Shown: positions 17,218 through 26,237 of the stretch, in pieces | How positions within the stretch are numbered: the stretch's first letter is position 1 | How the letters are laid out: every line of letters begins with the position of its first letter | Origin: Clostridia bacterium | GTDB taxonomy: Bacteria > Bacillota > Clostridia > Peptostreptococcales > Anaerovoracaceae | DNA: 64,000 nt | Direction of reading: 5' to 3' | Assembly (NCBI GenBank): GCA_902363595.1 | Contig: CABJAP010000003.1 | Location: 186,001 to 250,000 of the forward strand | The notes under the pieces: generated by a model | Databases searched by the model: none | What the model saw: the letters and a program-made list of their open reading frames with translations, nothing else | Told to the model about the DNA's origin: nothing | Position numbers and translations under genes: made by a program

Positions 17218-18807
17218 ATGAATCAAATGTTTTGTTATCAATGTGAACAGACGGCCGGATGCAGCGGCTGCACAGGGGCAGCGGGTGTCTGCGGCAAAAA
17301 CGCCAAGATTTCTAATTTGCAGGATGAATTGACAGGAGCGCTGATCGGCCTTGCCAGGGCCTCTGACGGAAATCAGCCCGGCCCGGCTGCGCACAAAGCG
17401 ATGATCGAAGGGCTCTTTGTCACGGTCACCAATGTAAACTTTTCCGAAGATGCCCTCAGGGATCAAATTGAAGCCGTCCATCGCCAGAAGGCGGCCCTGA
17501 TCCCCCAATGCAGCGATTGCGGCAGCCCTTGTATCCGCAACGATGATTACGACATGAATCTTTTATGGAACGCTGATGAGGATATCCGCTCCCTCAAGTC
17601 CCTGATTCTGTTCGGGCTGCGCGGCATGGCCGCATACGCTTACCATGCCCTGGCTTTAGGCTACAGCGATGATACGGTTAACCAATTCTTTTATAAAGGG
17701 CTCTTTGCCGTTGGTGAAGATTGGACTATGGAGCAGCTGCTCCCAGTTGTTATGGAAACTGGTGAGGTCAATTTGAAGTGCATGGAGCTTTTGGATAAAG
17801 CCAACACCTGCGCATATGGAACGCCCGCTCCGACTACCGTTTCCCTTGCTGTGGAGCCTGGACCGTTTATCATTATCAGCGGCCATGATCTGAAGGATCT
17901 GGAACGGTTGCTTATACAAACAGAAGGAAAAGGATTAAGCATCTACACCCATAGCGAAATGCTGCCTGCCCACGCTTATCCCCAGTTGAAAAAATATGCC
18001 CATCTGAAAGGCAATTTTGGAACTGCCTGGCAGAATCAGCAGAAAGAATTTGACGGCGTTCCGGCTCCGATCCTCTTTACGACCAATTGCCTGATGCCGC
18101 CGAAAAAGAGTTATCAGGACCGGGTGTTCACCACCGAAGTGGTGGCTTATCCCCAACTGACCCATATCGGCGAGGGCAAAGATTTTACACCTGTCATCGA
18201 AAAGGCATTGGAGTTGGGCGGATATGCACAGACTCAGCAGTTTACCGGAATCAACGGAGGCAGCCAGGTTACGACCGGTTTTGGACATGGAACGATCCTG
18301 GCAGCGGCCGATCAGGTCATCTCGGCCGTTAAGTCGGGCGATATCCGCCATTTCTTCCTCGTCGGCGGCTGCGACGGAGCCCGCCCGGGAAGGAACTATT
18401 ATACCGACTTTGTAAAAAAGACGCCATCTGATTCGGTTGTTTTGACCCTGGCCTGTGGAAAATATCGTTTTAATGATTTGGACCTGGGCGCAATCGGCGG
18501 ACTGCCCCGCATCATGGATATGGGCCAGTGCAACGACGCCTACGGTGCTGTCAAGGTGGCGTTAGCCCTTGCCGATGCCTTTGAATGCGGTGTCAATGAT
18601 CTTCCGCTGACCTTGGTGCTGTCCTGGTTCGAGCAAAAGGCGGTATGCATTCTGCTGACACTACTATCTTTGGGGATCAAAAACATCTATCTGGGACCTA
18701 CATTGCCAGCGTTCATCTCGCCCAATGTACTCTCCTATTTGGTGGATAACTTTCAAATCCGCAAGACATCTTCACCGGAAGAGGATTTGGCCCGAATTTT
18801 AGGATAA
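17218..18807 (+). CDS. hcp: hydroxylamine reductase / hybrid cluster protein
   Basis: 529 residues from the ATG at 17218 (GAGGAGG upstream). The N-terminal MFCYQCEQTAGCSGCTGAAG holds C6, C9 and C18, with C25 just after, the ligands of the proximal iron-sulfur cluster. Hybrid-cluster segments follow: GINGGSQVTTGFGHGTI, FLVGGCDGARPGRNYYTDF, LTLACGKYRFN and the C-terminal LSWFEQKAVCILLTLL. Family knowledge: an oxygen-sensitive enzyme reducing hydroxylamine to ammonia and NO to N2O, linked to nitrosative stress. It forms a two-gene operon with the ferredoxin and ends at a hairpin. Confidence 0.97.
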   Translation: MNQMFCYQCEQTAGCSGCTGAAGVCGKNAKISNLQDELTGALIGLARASDGNQPGPAAHKAMIEGLFVTVTNVNFSEDALRDQIEAVHRQKAALIPQCSDCGSPCIRNDDYDMNLLWNADEDIRSLKSLILFGLRGMAAYAYHALALGYSDDTVNQFFYKGLFAVGEDWTMEQLLPVVMETGEVNLKCMELLDKANTCAYGTPAPTTVSLAVEPGPFIIISGHDLKDLERLLIQTEGKGLSIYTHSEMLPAHAYPQLKKYAHLKGNFGTAWQNQQKEFDGVPAPILFTTNCLMPPKKSYQDRVFTTEVVAYPQLTHIGEGKDFTPVIEKALELGGYAQTQQFTGINGGSQVTTGFGHGTILAAADQVISAVKSGDIRHFFLVGGCDGARPGRNYYTDFVKKTPSDSVVLTLACGKYRFNDLDLGAIGGLPRIMDMGQCNDAYGAVKVALALADAFECGVNDLPLTLVLSWFEQKAVCILLTLLSLGIKNIYLGPTLPAFISPNVLSYLVDNFQIRKTSSPEEDLARILG

Positions 18808-18813
18808 TCATTA

Positions 18814-18851
18814 AAAGAGGCTGGGACGCGAAAAGTGTCCATAGCCTCTTT
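18814..18851. terminator. hairpin terminator after hcp
   Basis: Stem AAAGAGGCT (18814-18822) pairs with AGCCTCTTT (18843-18851). It lies between the convergent hcp and SPL-like genes. Confidence 0.8.
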
Positions 18852-18853
18852 GT

Positions 18854-19744
18854 TCATTCTATTCTTTCTGTATTCGGAAAAAAGCTAAGCTGGCGGGCCT
18901 CTTCCTTATCTTCAAATTCTGCCAAATACTTGAAGATTTGATTTATATCGCAGAGGATCCCATGTTTCTTGCAAGTCGTTTTCAGCAGCCTCATTAAATC
19001 CTGGTTTTTGGGACTGTTCACTTGATAAGCATTTCCGTATTCTTCAATATACTTCTGTTTTAGTCCCGGAAAATAGCGGTCCAGCTGTTGGTAAAAATAT
19101 TCCCGGTTTCCTTCCCGCAAAGTAAGGCCCATTCCAAAGCAGATAATTCCATGCACTCCGGCTTCTATACAGCCTTCTAAGAGTCCTTGAAGGTTCTCCT
19201 CCGTATCGTTGATATAGGGAAGGATGGGGCTGACCCAGACGATCGTTGGAATGCCATTATCCCTCATGGTTCTCAGCATCGCAAGACGCTGCCCCGTGGC
19301 AGCGACGTTGGGTTCCACGATTTTACACAATGCGTCGTCGTAAGTGGTAAGAGTCGTTTGCACTACACATTTGGTCTTTCGATTAATTCGGCAAATCAGG
19401 TCCAGATCACGAAGGATACGATCAGACTTGGTATGGAGTACAGCGCCGAATCCGTACCGCTCAATCAGTTTCAGGCATGCTCTCGTATGCTCAAGTTCCA
19501 TCTCTAAAGGGATATACGGATCGGTCATCGCTCCGGTGGCGATCATGCATTTTTTCCGTTTGCGTTTCAGTGCATCTTCCAAAAGCTCCACTGCGTTGGA
19601 CTTCACTTCGATGTCTGTGAATGCATGGGGCATATGATAGCATTTGCTCCTGGAGTCACAATAAATACAGCCATGGGAACAGCCGCGGTACAGATTGATG
19701 CCGTTCTTTGCTGAAAGAATTCCTTTTGCCTTTACCTGGTGCAT
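18854..19744 (-). CDS. SPL-family radical SAM protein (spore photoproduct lyase-like)
   Basis: 296 residues with the radical SAM cluster motif C22-x3-C26-x2-C29 in GCSHGCIYCDSRSKCY. The sequence (GINLYRGCSHGCIYCDSR, TGAMTDPYIPLE, TTYDDALCKIVEPN) matches the SPL family. This shorter group (about 300 residues) is widespread in non-spore bacteria too, so it may not be the true DNA-repair SplB, which is about 340 residues. Monocistronic, convergent with hcp. A DNA-repair role is inferred, not shown. Confidence 0.85.
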   Translation of the reverse strand: MHQVKAKGILSAKNGINLYRGCSHGCIYCDSRSKCYHMPHAFTDIEVKSNAVELLEDALKRKRKKCMIATGAMTDPYIPLEMELEHTRACLKLIERYGFGAVLHTKSDRILRDLDLICRINRKTKCVVQTTLTTYDDALCKIVEPNVAATGQRLAMLRTMRDNGIPTIVWVSPILPYINDTEENLQGLLEGCIEAGVHGIICFGMGLTLREGNREYFYQQLDRYFPGLKQKYIEEYGNAYQVNSPKNQDLMRLLKTTCKKHGILCDINQIFKYLAEFEDKEEARQLSFFPNTERIE

Positions 19745-19814
19745 GATTCATCCTCCTGCTGTTGTTTTACACGATCATACCGCATCAAACATGACAGCTG
19801 TATGGCTTGTTTGA

Positions 19815-20183
19815 TTAATCAGCGATCTCATAACCTTCCTTTTCCAGTATGCGGAGCGCTTGTTCAAAGTTTCCTTCCTTTACCAGCACATAGTCAGTGT
19901 TATATGTGGACACTACGAAAATCCCAATCTGGTTATCCGCCAAAATTCCCGATATCTTTGACAGAATTCCAATCAGTGAAAAATCCAAAACACCCTGAAT
20001 GCGGAACGCTTTCCAGCCGTCTTCCCTTTCCAGCGTACCAGCCGGAGCGCTGTCTGTTTCACAGACCAGCGACAGTTCCTCATCGGTCCTGCCGATAAAG
20101 TAGAATTCATCCTTTAAGTTCACTTGGGATAAGTCCTTAATTTTACATACGGAAAAGTCTTTGTCAATTTTTTTTAATTCCAT
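19815..20183 (-). CDS. ACT-domain protein (CASTOR/ACT_7-like)
   Basis: 122 residues. The C-terminal half (about 58-120) is an ACT domain, with IQGVLDFSLIGILSKISGILADNQIGIFVVSTYNTDYVLV. The N-terminal part resembles the paired half found in small clostridial amino-acid-sensing proteins. Family knowledge: binds small ligands such as amino acids to control a partner. No partner gene is adjacent except the lipoprotein 18 bp upstream, so the role is open. A weak hairpin (ATCAAACA / TGTTTGAT) follows the stop. Confidence 0.8.
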   Translation of the reverse strand: MELKKIDKDFSVCKIKDLSQVNLKDEFYFIGRTDEELSLVCETDSAPAGTLEREDGWKAFRIQGVLDFSLIGILSKISGILADNQIGIFVVSTYNTDYVLVKEGNFEQALRILEKEGYEIAD

Positions 20184-20201
20184 GTTATTCCTCCTCGTAT
20201 T

Positions 20202-21164
20202 CTATTTGACCATTATATCACCATTTTTACTGGATAGACTAATGGAAAATTTGGCAGAACGTCCTATGATACCTGCAGTATTCCTTTCTTCCACCGCCAA
20301 GCTGCCATCAAAAGGCGTAGTGATCTTTCCGTTTTTTGCTGAGGCAGAAAATTTGCAGCTCAGCCCCTCCGGCAAGCCGATTTCCAGCTTTCCGTTTTTG
20401 GTGGTGACATCAACATCCTCTCTTACTTCCATCACATTCACTTCGGCTGAACCATCTCCGGAAACCACAAAGGTTCCGCCTCCCTTTAATCCTTCGATAG
20501 TAAGATCTCCGTTCTTGGTTCTGCAATCCCCCTTCCCAGACACATCTTTAATGACTGTATCCGCTCCAGTGGTTTCCGTAACAAAGAGAGAAGTTTCCAA
20601 TCTTGTCAGCTTCACCGGACCATTGGTGCTGACGACAGTCACCGTTTCTGATGTAAGGCCCGAACCTCTAATTTCTCCTTTTGTCGTAGCTATCCGTATG
20701 GAATTTGCAGCAAGATCGGATGCCCGGATCAAACCGCTCGTCGTATCTAGTTTCAAATTTCCCATTAATGTCACAGGCCCAGTTTCGATAGTCCCGCTGG
20801 TGGAATGGAGCGAAAGATTCCCTCGATAGTTCTTTGGTATGTAGAGTTCAATATAAGAATCAAAATCCGATAAGAGCGGACGCTTTCCCTCCGAAACCAA
20901 TAGACTTCTTTCTGTCTCCAGCCTTTGGCCATAATATTTCTCTTTATCTCTGCTCAAATATTCCTTGACCACCACTTGCTCTTGTTCACCTGCAAACAGA
21001 CGGATATCGTCCGCATCATAATCCAATTCAATCTTTTGAAACCGATCTGCGTCAAACCTCATCGTATTGACAAGGGAAGGCGCTGAATCCCCTTCTCCGC
21101 ATCCCCATAGCAGGACCGCCAGCACAGCCGCCCCCAGTAACCCTGATAATACTTTCTTTTTCAT
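20202..21164 (-). CDS. DUF4097-type beta-helical lipoprotein
   Basis: 320 residues from the ATG at 21162-21164 (AAGGAGG nine bases upstream). A lipobox (AVLLWGC) ends the signal peptide, so it should be a lipoprotein on the outer face of the membrane. The body is a ladder of short repeats of the type TTSGLIRASDL, TTKGEIRGSGL, TKNGDLTIEGL, TKNGKLEIGL and SKNGDI, the DUF4097/LiaG-like beta-helix. Function unknown; relatives are linked to envelope-stress systems. A TetR gene lies upstream on the same strand, with a related palindrome before each gene. Confidence 0.82.
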   Translation of the reverse strand: MKKKVLSGLLGAAVLAVLLWGCGEGDSAPSLVNTMRFDADRFQKIELDYDADDIRLFAGEQEQVVVKEYLSRDKEKYYGQRLETERSLLVSEGKRPLLSDFDSYIELYIPKNYRGNLSLHSTSGTIETGPVTLMGNLKLDTTSGLIRASDLAANSIRIATTKGEIRGSGLTSETVTVVSTNGPVKLTRLETSLFVTETTGADTVIKDVSGKGDCRTKNGDLTIEGLKGGGTFVVSGDGSAEVNVMEVREDVDVTTKNGKLEIGLPEGLSCKFSASAKNGKITTPFDGSLAVEERNTAGIIGRSAKFSISLSSKNGDIMVK

Positions 21165-21185
21165 CGATGTATTCCTCCTTATTTC

Positions 21186-21206
21186 TTGACTGAACCGTTC
21201 ATTCAA
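21186..21206. promoter_or_regulatory. TetR operator candidate before the DUF4097 lipoprotein
   Basis: TTGACTGAA and TTCATTCAA form an imperfect dyad (one mismatch) around CCG. The right half shares GTTCATTCAA with the palindrome upstream of the tetR gene at 21970-21994, suggesting one repressor for both. Confidence 0.5.
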
Positions 21207-21289
21207 TTTCTTTATATTTTTTAACGGAGCATCAATCGCTCCGTTCAGATTCGGTCATCCATTATCCGTATGCATCATTGCTCGATCCT

Positions 21290-21952
21290 TTACTGCTTGT
21301 ACGCATGGATCAAGTTATCCAGGCAGACCTTTTTCGCAGTCTCCACCGGCAGATCCTGCTCCAGCTCAAACGCGTCGTTCATGATGTGCATCCCCCACCA
21401 GCACAAAGTTTCTATGATCAGGCGGACGCAATAAACCGGCTGCTCCACTTTGCGGAACATTCCCTGCTCCATATAGCCGTTCACATACGCCAGCATTTGA
21501 TCGAAAAATTGTCTGCGATACGCTTTATAGTAACCGGCCAGCTTTTTCAATGTGTCGGGATTTTTTTCGATCATCAAGCATCCGGTTCCGTATCTGGAAA
21601 TAATGTCAAACGCATGGGAAAGCATTTGTTCAAAAGGATAATCCTCCAAGTGGTTCAGATGGGACGCGAATTCCTTTGTATTGTTTTCAAATACCTCCAT
21701 GATTTCTTCTTCTAGGGAATCAAAGATTCCCGGGTCGACCGGCAATTCAAACTCTCTGTTTATGAAGGCCGGGTCGATGGTTCCTTTCAGAACGAAATGA
21801 AGCAAATCTTCTTTTCCAGCAAAATAAACATAGAGCATGCCTGTGGATAAGCCGATCTCCTTGGCAATATCCTTCATTTGGGTTCGTGCATATCCTTTAT
21901 TAATAAACAAATGGCTGGCTGCCTGATAAATCACATCCATCCGGTTTTTCAT
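21290..21952 (-). CDS. TetR/AcrR-family transcriptional regulator
   Basis: 220 residues. The N-terminal helix-turn-helix (about 8-52) reads MDVIYQAASHLFINKGYARTQMKDIAKEIGLSTGMLYVYFAGKEDLL, a standard TetR domain; the C-terminal ligand domain has no recognisable family. It is upstream of the DUF4097 lipoprotein on the same strand. A perfect palindrome right before its start (21970-21994) suggests autorepression. Confidence 0.9.
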   Translation of the reverse strand: MKNRMDVIYQAASHLFINKGYARTQMKDIAKEIGLSTGMLYVYFAGKEDLLHFVLKGTIDPAFINREFELPVDPGIFDSLEEEIMEVFENNTKEFASHLNHLEDYPFEQMLSHAFDIISRYGTGCLMIEKNPDTLKKLAGYYKAYRRQFFDQMLAYVNGYMEQGMFRKVEQPVYCVRLIIETLCWWGMHIMNDAFELEQDLPVETAKKVCLDNLIHAYKQ

Positions 21953-21969
21953 ATCCCACCTCTGTCATT

Positions 21970-21994
21970 ATTATTGAATGGTTCATTCAATAAT
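21970..21994. promoter_or_regulatory. TetR autoregulatory palindrome
   Basis: ATTATTGAAT (21970-21979) and ATTCAATAAT (21985-21994) are perfect inverted arms around GGTTC, 18 bp before the tetR start codon. Confidence 0.65.
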
Positions 21995-22581
21995 ATATCA
22001 AACTTCTACCTATTGGTCAAGCAAAATTCAAAAGGGATGGTGGACAGATCTTGCTCCTTTTCTATAAAATGAGGCCCCGCAACTCTACGTAAAGATTCCG
22101 TACTTTCTCAGAAATTTACAGGAATGACTCGGAATTTGATCCCGACTAGAAAAAGCAGCAGCCCTGCTATATACAAATAGAAAACCAGGCAGCTAAAATG
22201 TAAATAATTTCTAAATCTATTCAAAATGCCTGGTTTTTGCAGCAATGTCCATATAAATTTGGCTTTCCCCGGCCTATTTCTTCCAATTTTTAATAAATAG
22301 CAGAAGTCACAGGACGAGTTAGCGCAAACTTTCCAATTTCAATCTCATCTTTCACAGCAAATTAATCCTGTTCAATCTACCGAACATAAAGATTTTTCCA
22401 TTTTTATATGGACATTGCCCTCAAAACAGCTAATTTCGAATAGAAATTAGCAAAAAAACCTTAATCCGGGTTTCTCGGCACTCACTTTTCAATCCGATGA
22501 CAGCTCCGCTTTGCTGCCTTTTATAGCGAACCAGGTCCAGCATGAGGCAGATAACACAAAACGGCAGCTTTCGCCCTCTGA
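21995..22581. other. 587-bp gap without a supported gene
   Basis: Contains three inverted repeats: AAAACCAGGCA (22181-22191) with TGCCTGGTTTT (22227-22237); a 16-bp pair bounding 22242-22418; and GCTAATTTC / GAAATTAGC (22429-22451). No open frame with a credible start and ribosome binding site was found. It looks like intergenic debris or a small mobile element remnant. Confidence 0.6.
22242..22418. repeat. 177-bp segment bounded by 16-bp perfect inverted repeats
   Basis: GCAATGTCCATATAAA (22242-22257) recurs inverted as TTTATATGGACATTGC (22403-22418). The interior is AT-rich and noncoding. This is the shape of a MITE-like element, but I see no target-site duplication and no matching transposase, and a long hairpin is equally possible. 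Confidence 0.5.
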
Positions 22582-23211
22582 TCACCTCAATTGTTCAATG
22601 CAGCCGGATTGAATCGCATCGAGATTTCGGGCAATTTTTTCTTTCGGCCAGTCCCACCATTTGGCGGCGGTCAAAGAAGCGATCGTTTTATCGTCGAACC
22701 GTTTTCGAATCGGTTTTGCCGGCACTCCTCCTACAATGGTATAGGGCGGCACATCCCTAGTTACCAGCGACCGGGCTCCGATAATGGCTCCGTTTCCTAT
22801 GGTAATGCCGGATAACACCGCAGCCTCATAGCCGATCCAAACATCATTTCCAACTACAATATCGCCTTTGCGATCCCATGCATCGGTCACATCTTTACGG
22901 TCCAGGTTCCACTCTTCAAAGAACAGCGGGAATGGATATGTGGATAGTGACGACATAGTATGATTGGCGCTGGTAAAAAGAAACTTTGCACCACAAGCTA
23001 TTGAACAGAATTTGCCAATGACCAGCCGGTCATGGTTGATTGGGTAATGATACAGTACGTTGTTTTGTTCAAACAGCCTCGGATCATTGACAAAATCGTT
23101 ATACATGGTATAATCTCCCACTAAGATATTGGGGTTTGTAATCACATTTTTCAAATAAACGGTTTCGTGATCCCCAGTGCGGGGATAAATCATTTTCTCT
23201 GGAATAGTCAT
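22582..23211 (-). CDS. xenobiotic O-acetyltransferase, Vat/CatB type (left-handed beta helix)
   Basis: 209 residues made of hexapeptide repeats (IGKFCSIACGAKF, IVVGNDVWIGYEAAVLSGITIGNGAIIGARSLV). The active-site region SANHTMSSLSTYPFPLF contains the catalytic histidine typical of the Vat (streptogramin A) and CatB (chloramphenicol) acetyltransferases, and the C-terminal KWWDWPKEKIARNL block is also theirs. It likely acetylates a hydroxyl on an antibiotic or other small molecule using acetyl-CoA. Which drug, if any, cannot be told; many chromosomal members confer no clear resistance. Strong AAGGAGG before the ATG. Confidence 0.85.
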   Translation of the reverse strand: MTIPEKMIYPRTGDHETVYLKNVITNPNILVGDYTMYNDFVNDPRLFEQNNVLYHYPINHDRLVIGKFCSIACGAKFLFTSANHTMSSLSTYPFPLFFEEWNLDRKDVTDAWDRKGDIVVGNDVWIGYEAAVLSGITIGNGAIIGARSLVTRDVPPYTIVGGVPAKPIRKRFDDKTIASLTAAKWWDWPKEKIARNLDAIQSGCIEQLR

Positions 23212-23342
23212 TTTCCTTCCTCCTTGTTAAACTATCGAATCAAGCCAACTATTCCAGATAAAACAATGCAGCGTTTCACCCAAACCACCGTCCTTTCCTT
23301 TGCTTAACTGCAAATGATTGATAAGCGCCGATCAAACCACGC

Positions 23343-23726
23343 CTATCTTTTTTTCAGCAATGTCCCCAGATATCCTGCGGCATAACCGATCACGCCCCCA
23401 CCCAGTCCCCATGCTCCCATAATTTTAACATCCAGGGAATCCTGCAAGAACCAGCTCATCAACAGGCCGACTGTTATTCCGGCAGAAGCTGTAATCCAAC
23501 AGCTGCTCTCGTCAGACGTCTCCAGTTCCTCTTCCTCCCTCATCAGGGAATCCAGCGTTACATCAAAAAGATCGGAAATGGCGATTAAATTTTGAATATC
23601 CGGCAGCCCTTTACCGCTCTCCCATTTTGTGATCGCCTGCCGCGAAACATTGAGCGCCTCTGCCAGCTCTTCCTGAGAATATCCGTTTTTTGTCCTCAGG
23701 CTTTTTAGTTTTTCTGCAAATGTCAT
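23343..23726 (-). CDS. XRE-family regulator with C-terminal membrane segments
   Basis: 127 residues from the ATG at 23724-23726 (AGAGGTG upstream). The HTH_3 domain is at about 3-60 (KLKSLRTKNGYSQEELAEALNVSRQAITKWESGKGLPDI). After an acidic stretch (EEEELETSDE) come two hydrophobic segments (about 72-90 and 98-118) and a KKR end. This is the common clostridial layout of a membrane-tethered regulator; targets unknown. A GNAT gene lies upstream on the same strand. Confidence 0.88.
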   Translation of the reverse strand: MTFAEKLKSLRTKNGYSQEELAEALNVSRQAITKWESGKGLPDIQNLIAISDLFDVTLDSLMREEEELETSDESSCWITASAGITVGLLMSWFLQDSLDVKIMGAWGLGGGVIGYAAGYLGTLLKKR

Positions 23727-23834
23727 ACTTATCACCTCTTGCAAAGGATAACAAAATCCACCTAAAATGTCTGCTACGCTCTTTACCCATACTGCTACCA
23801 ATGGTAGCATCATCTAATTCCAACGCTTTTACTC

Positions 23835-24857
23835 CTAAATTTTCAGGTAAAAATCCTCTACATCCCATGTCTTGCCGCCCCGCTCAAATCCGTTCTCCCG
23901 TACAGCGGATGACTTGAATCCGAGTTTTTCTAAAATTTTTACGCTGGCTGTGTTTTCTGTCACCACATCCCCATAGATCGTTGAGCCGGGATAATTGGCC
24001 CGCATATAGGCGATCATCCAGCCCGCGCTCTTACCGCCGATTCCTTTATTCCAAAAGCAGCGATTAATCTGATAGAAAAAGCCGAACTCGTTTTTCCGAA
24101 TCAACGGACACCCTGCCATACCGCAAATTTCATCGGCATAGAAGAGTGTAAAAATCGTCGGGCAGGTCAAATCTTTCTGATTGTCCAAAAAGACAGCCAA
24201 CCTTTGTTCCCCTTCCTTTGGACTGCACGGCGCTTTGATATTGGTATAGCGAATCAATGCCTCGTCCGTCCACAAGGCAGTCAGTCCGCCCAGATGTTCT
24301 GCGGCAATTGGCTCACAGCGCAGACCAGTTTTCCTTCCACTGTCTGGCCTTCCCGGCCTTTCTTTGTTCAGATCAAACTGCATGACATAATCATCCATGA
24401 TAAACCCGCGGCCAATGTGTTTTTTTTCTTCCCCTGCTTTTCTGAATCCCATATGCTCATAAGCTGCGATCGCCGGATTGTTCCGATTGACATTGAGGAG
24501 GATGGAGGAATATCCACATTTCAAAGTCTCGTCAACGAGGAAGTCCATCATGCCGCTGGCATGACCCTTGCCTCGTTCTGCTTTGTCCAGATAAAATTTA
24601 CTCAGATACATCCTACCATCACGGGGATAAAAAGCAAGAAATCCGATGTTCCGATTGTCCTTCCTTACAAAATAGTAATTGGCGCCTTCCTCGATCTGCC
24701 TGCTTATTGAAGATGGAGATTGAAATTTTTCAATCATGTACTCGTTCTGCGTTTCACCGATGATCGGGGTAAAGTAATCTCTGACGATCCTGACCGCCAG
24801 GCGAGATAAAGCTTGTATTTGTTCCGCATCCTTAGAAAGAACCGGGATAAACTCCAT
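23835..24857 (-). CDS. tandem GNAT acetyltransferase (two domains fused)
   Basis: 340 residues from the ATG at 24855-24857 (AGGAGG eight bases before). Two acetyltransferase domains are joined: residues 1-165 with the acetyl-CoA loop KAERGKGHASG and NRNNPAIAAYEHMGFRKAG, and residues about 180-340 of RimJ/RimL type with CFWNKGIGGKSAGWMI and NTASVKILEKLGFKSS. Substrates unknown. Monocistronic in appearance. Confidence 0.87.
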   Translation of the reverse strand: MEFIPVLSKDAEQIQALSRLAVRIVRDYFTPIIGETQNEYMIEKFQSPSSISRQIEEGANYYFVRKDNRNIGFLAFYPRDGRMYLSKFYLDKAERGKGHASGMMDFLVDETLKCGYSSILLNVNRNNPAIAAYEHMGFRKAGEEKKHIGRGFIMDDYVMQFDLNKERPGRPDSGRKTGLRCEPIAAEHLGGLTALWTDEALIRYTNIKAPCSPKEGEQRLAVFLDNQKDLTCPTIFTLFYADEICGMAGCPLIRKNEFGFFYQINRCFWNKGIGGKSAGWMIAYMRANYPGSTIYGDVVTENTASVKILEKLGFKSSAVRENGFERGGKTWDVEDFYLKI

Positions 24858-24928
24858 GTTCAAATCCTCCTCTTATGCTTTTTATATGGCGGTTCTAGCG
24901 CCAGAATAAGAAAAACCTATCGCAATCT

Positions 24929-25516
24929 TTATTCCTGATCCAAGGCGGCACATAATCTGGCAGCAAATTCTCTTGCACGCCGTTCTTTTCCTTCATCCAT
25001 GAACACCGTCTCATAGCCCATATGGCGTTCCGCCAGCATCCCTTTATAGATGAGCTGGGAGTGTTTGCAATAGCGTTTGATGCCTTCCTCCAAAAGATCC
25101 GCGCCTTTTTCCGGCGGGTAACCGCAAGTGGTAATGAGGGCGACCCGTTTCCCCTTCCAAAGAGAAGGCCCCTTCTTATCGCCGTAATACTTATTCAGCC
25201 CGTATACCATCCGATCCAAAAGCGCTTTCATCGGCGGCGTGCAATACCAGGAATAAACCGGTGTGGCCAGAACGATCATATCGCATGCCAATAGTTTTTG
25301 GGCCACCTGCTGGCCGTCGTCATCAAAGGAACAGTTAAAGCCGGACCAGTCTTGCTGGCAGTTTCTACAGGCGATGCAGGGTTTGATCTCCAGATCGTAA
25401 AGCCGGATCATCTCACTCTCATACCCGCAGGCATCAAGCTCTTCCATAAATGGCTTGAGCAGGGCGGCAGTATTGCCATGCTTTCGCGGGCTGCCCATTA
25501 AAATGCAAACGTTCAT
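24929..25516 (-). CDS. flavodoxin-like NAD(P)H-dependent FMN reductase family protein
   Basis: 195 residues from the ATG at 25514-25516 (GGAGG five bases upstream). The FMN-phosphate loop GSPRKHGNTAALL follows the first strand. A CIACRNCQQDWSGFNC segment (about 48-63) is typical of the iron-sulfur-flavoprotein-like members of Clostridia, followed by ATPVYSWYCTPPMKALLDR. It probably reduces quinones, flavins or other electron acceptors. Cytoplasmic; no obvious operon partner. Confidence 0.88.
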   Translation of the reverse strand: MNVCILMGSPRKHGNTAALLKPFMEELDACGYESEMIRLYDLEIKPCIACRNCQQDWSGFNCSFDDDGQQVAQKLLACDMIVLATPVYSWYCTPPMKALLDRMVYGLNKYYGDKKGPSLWKGKRVALITTCGYPPEKGADLLEEGIKRYCKHSQLIYKGMLAERHMGYETVFMDEGKERRAREFAARLCAALDQE

Positions 25517-25580
25517 AACATCCTCCATTTCTATAGCTCCTTATAGCGGCAATCGATTCTTTTGCCAACGGCCGTCACCA

Positions 25581-26207
25581 TCATTTTGACGGCCTATCCT
25601 CAGGCAGAAAGAGATGGGCCTTGCTGTCTTTTTCTGTAATCGGGCGTATCGGTCTGCAAGGATTTCCGTAGGCCAGATAATGGTCCGGAATATCCTTTGT
25701 CACCACGCTTCCCGCGCCAATGACCGCATGGTCGCCGATATGTACGCCGCCGATGACCACTGTGTTACAGGCAATCCATACGTTGTTTCCGATATGGATG
25801 TCTTCCGCGTATTCTGCCATGGTGGTATTCCCGTTTTCATCAATTCCCATCCGCTCATCCGCGATCAGAGGATGGTTGGTGGCCATCAGCGAAACATTGG
25901 GACCAAAGCACACATTGTCGCCGATGTAAATACGGGCATCATCCATAATGGTCAAGTTGAAGTTGGCAAAGAAATTTTCTCCAATAAAGGTATGGCATCC
26001 ATAGTTGATCTGGATCGGGCCCTGAAAATAGTAAGTGTCTCCGATATTGCCGATGATTTCTTTAATGATGGCAGCTCGGTCAGAATCGTATTCATCCATC
26101 TCATTGTAGCGCTTGCACGCCTGATGAGCTTTATGTTTGAGGTCTTTCAGTTCTTTTTTACGGGGATCGAACATCCATCCGCCAAAGATTTTTTCTTCTT
26201 CCTTCAT
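25581..26207 (-). CDS. sugar O-acetyltransferase (maltose/galactoside acetyltransferase type)
   Basis: 208 residues from the ATG at 26205-26207 (AAAGGAG seven bases upstream). The N-terminal Mac domain (EKIFGGWMFDPRKKELKDLKHKAHQACKRYNE) is followed by a hexapeptide-repeat beta helix with the active-site ATNHPLIADER region and IHIGNNVWIACNTVVIGGVHIGDHAVIGAGSVV. It uses acetyl-CoA to acetylate sugars. The gene lies 30 bp downstream of a MerR regulator on the same strand and may share its transcript. Confidence 0.93.
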   Translation of the reverse strand: MKEEEKIFGGWMFDPRKKELKDLKHKAHQACKRYNEMDEYDSDRAAIIKEIIGNIGDTYYFQGPIQINYGCHTFIGENFFANFNLTIMDDARIYIGDNVCFGPNVSLMATNHPLIADERMGIDENGNTTMAEYAEDIHIGNNVWIACNTVVIGGVHIGDHAVIGAGSVVTKDIPDHYLAYGNPCRPIRPITEKDSKAHLFLPEDRPSK

Positions 26208-26237
26208 GAAACGGCTCCTTTCTTTAATTGACAAGGT

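Noticed and set aside
22242-22418. Insertion sequence
   Set aside because: Too short for a transposase and no target duplication; kept only as an inverted-repeat segment.
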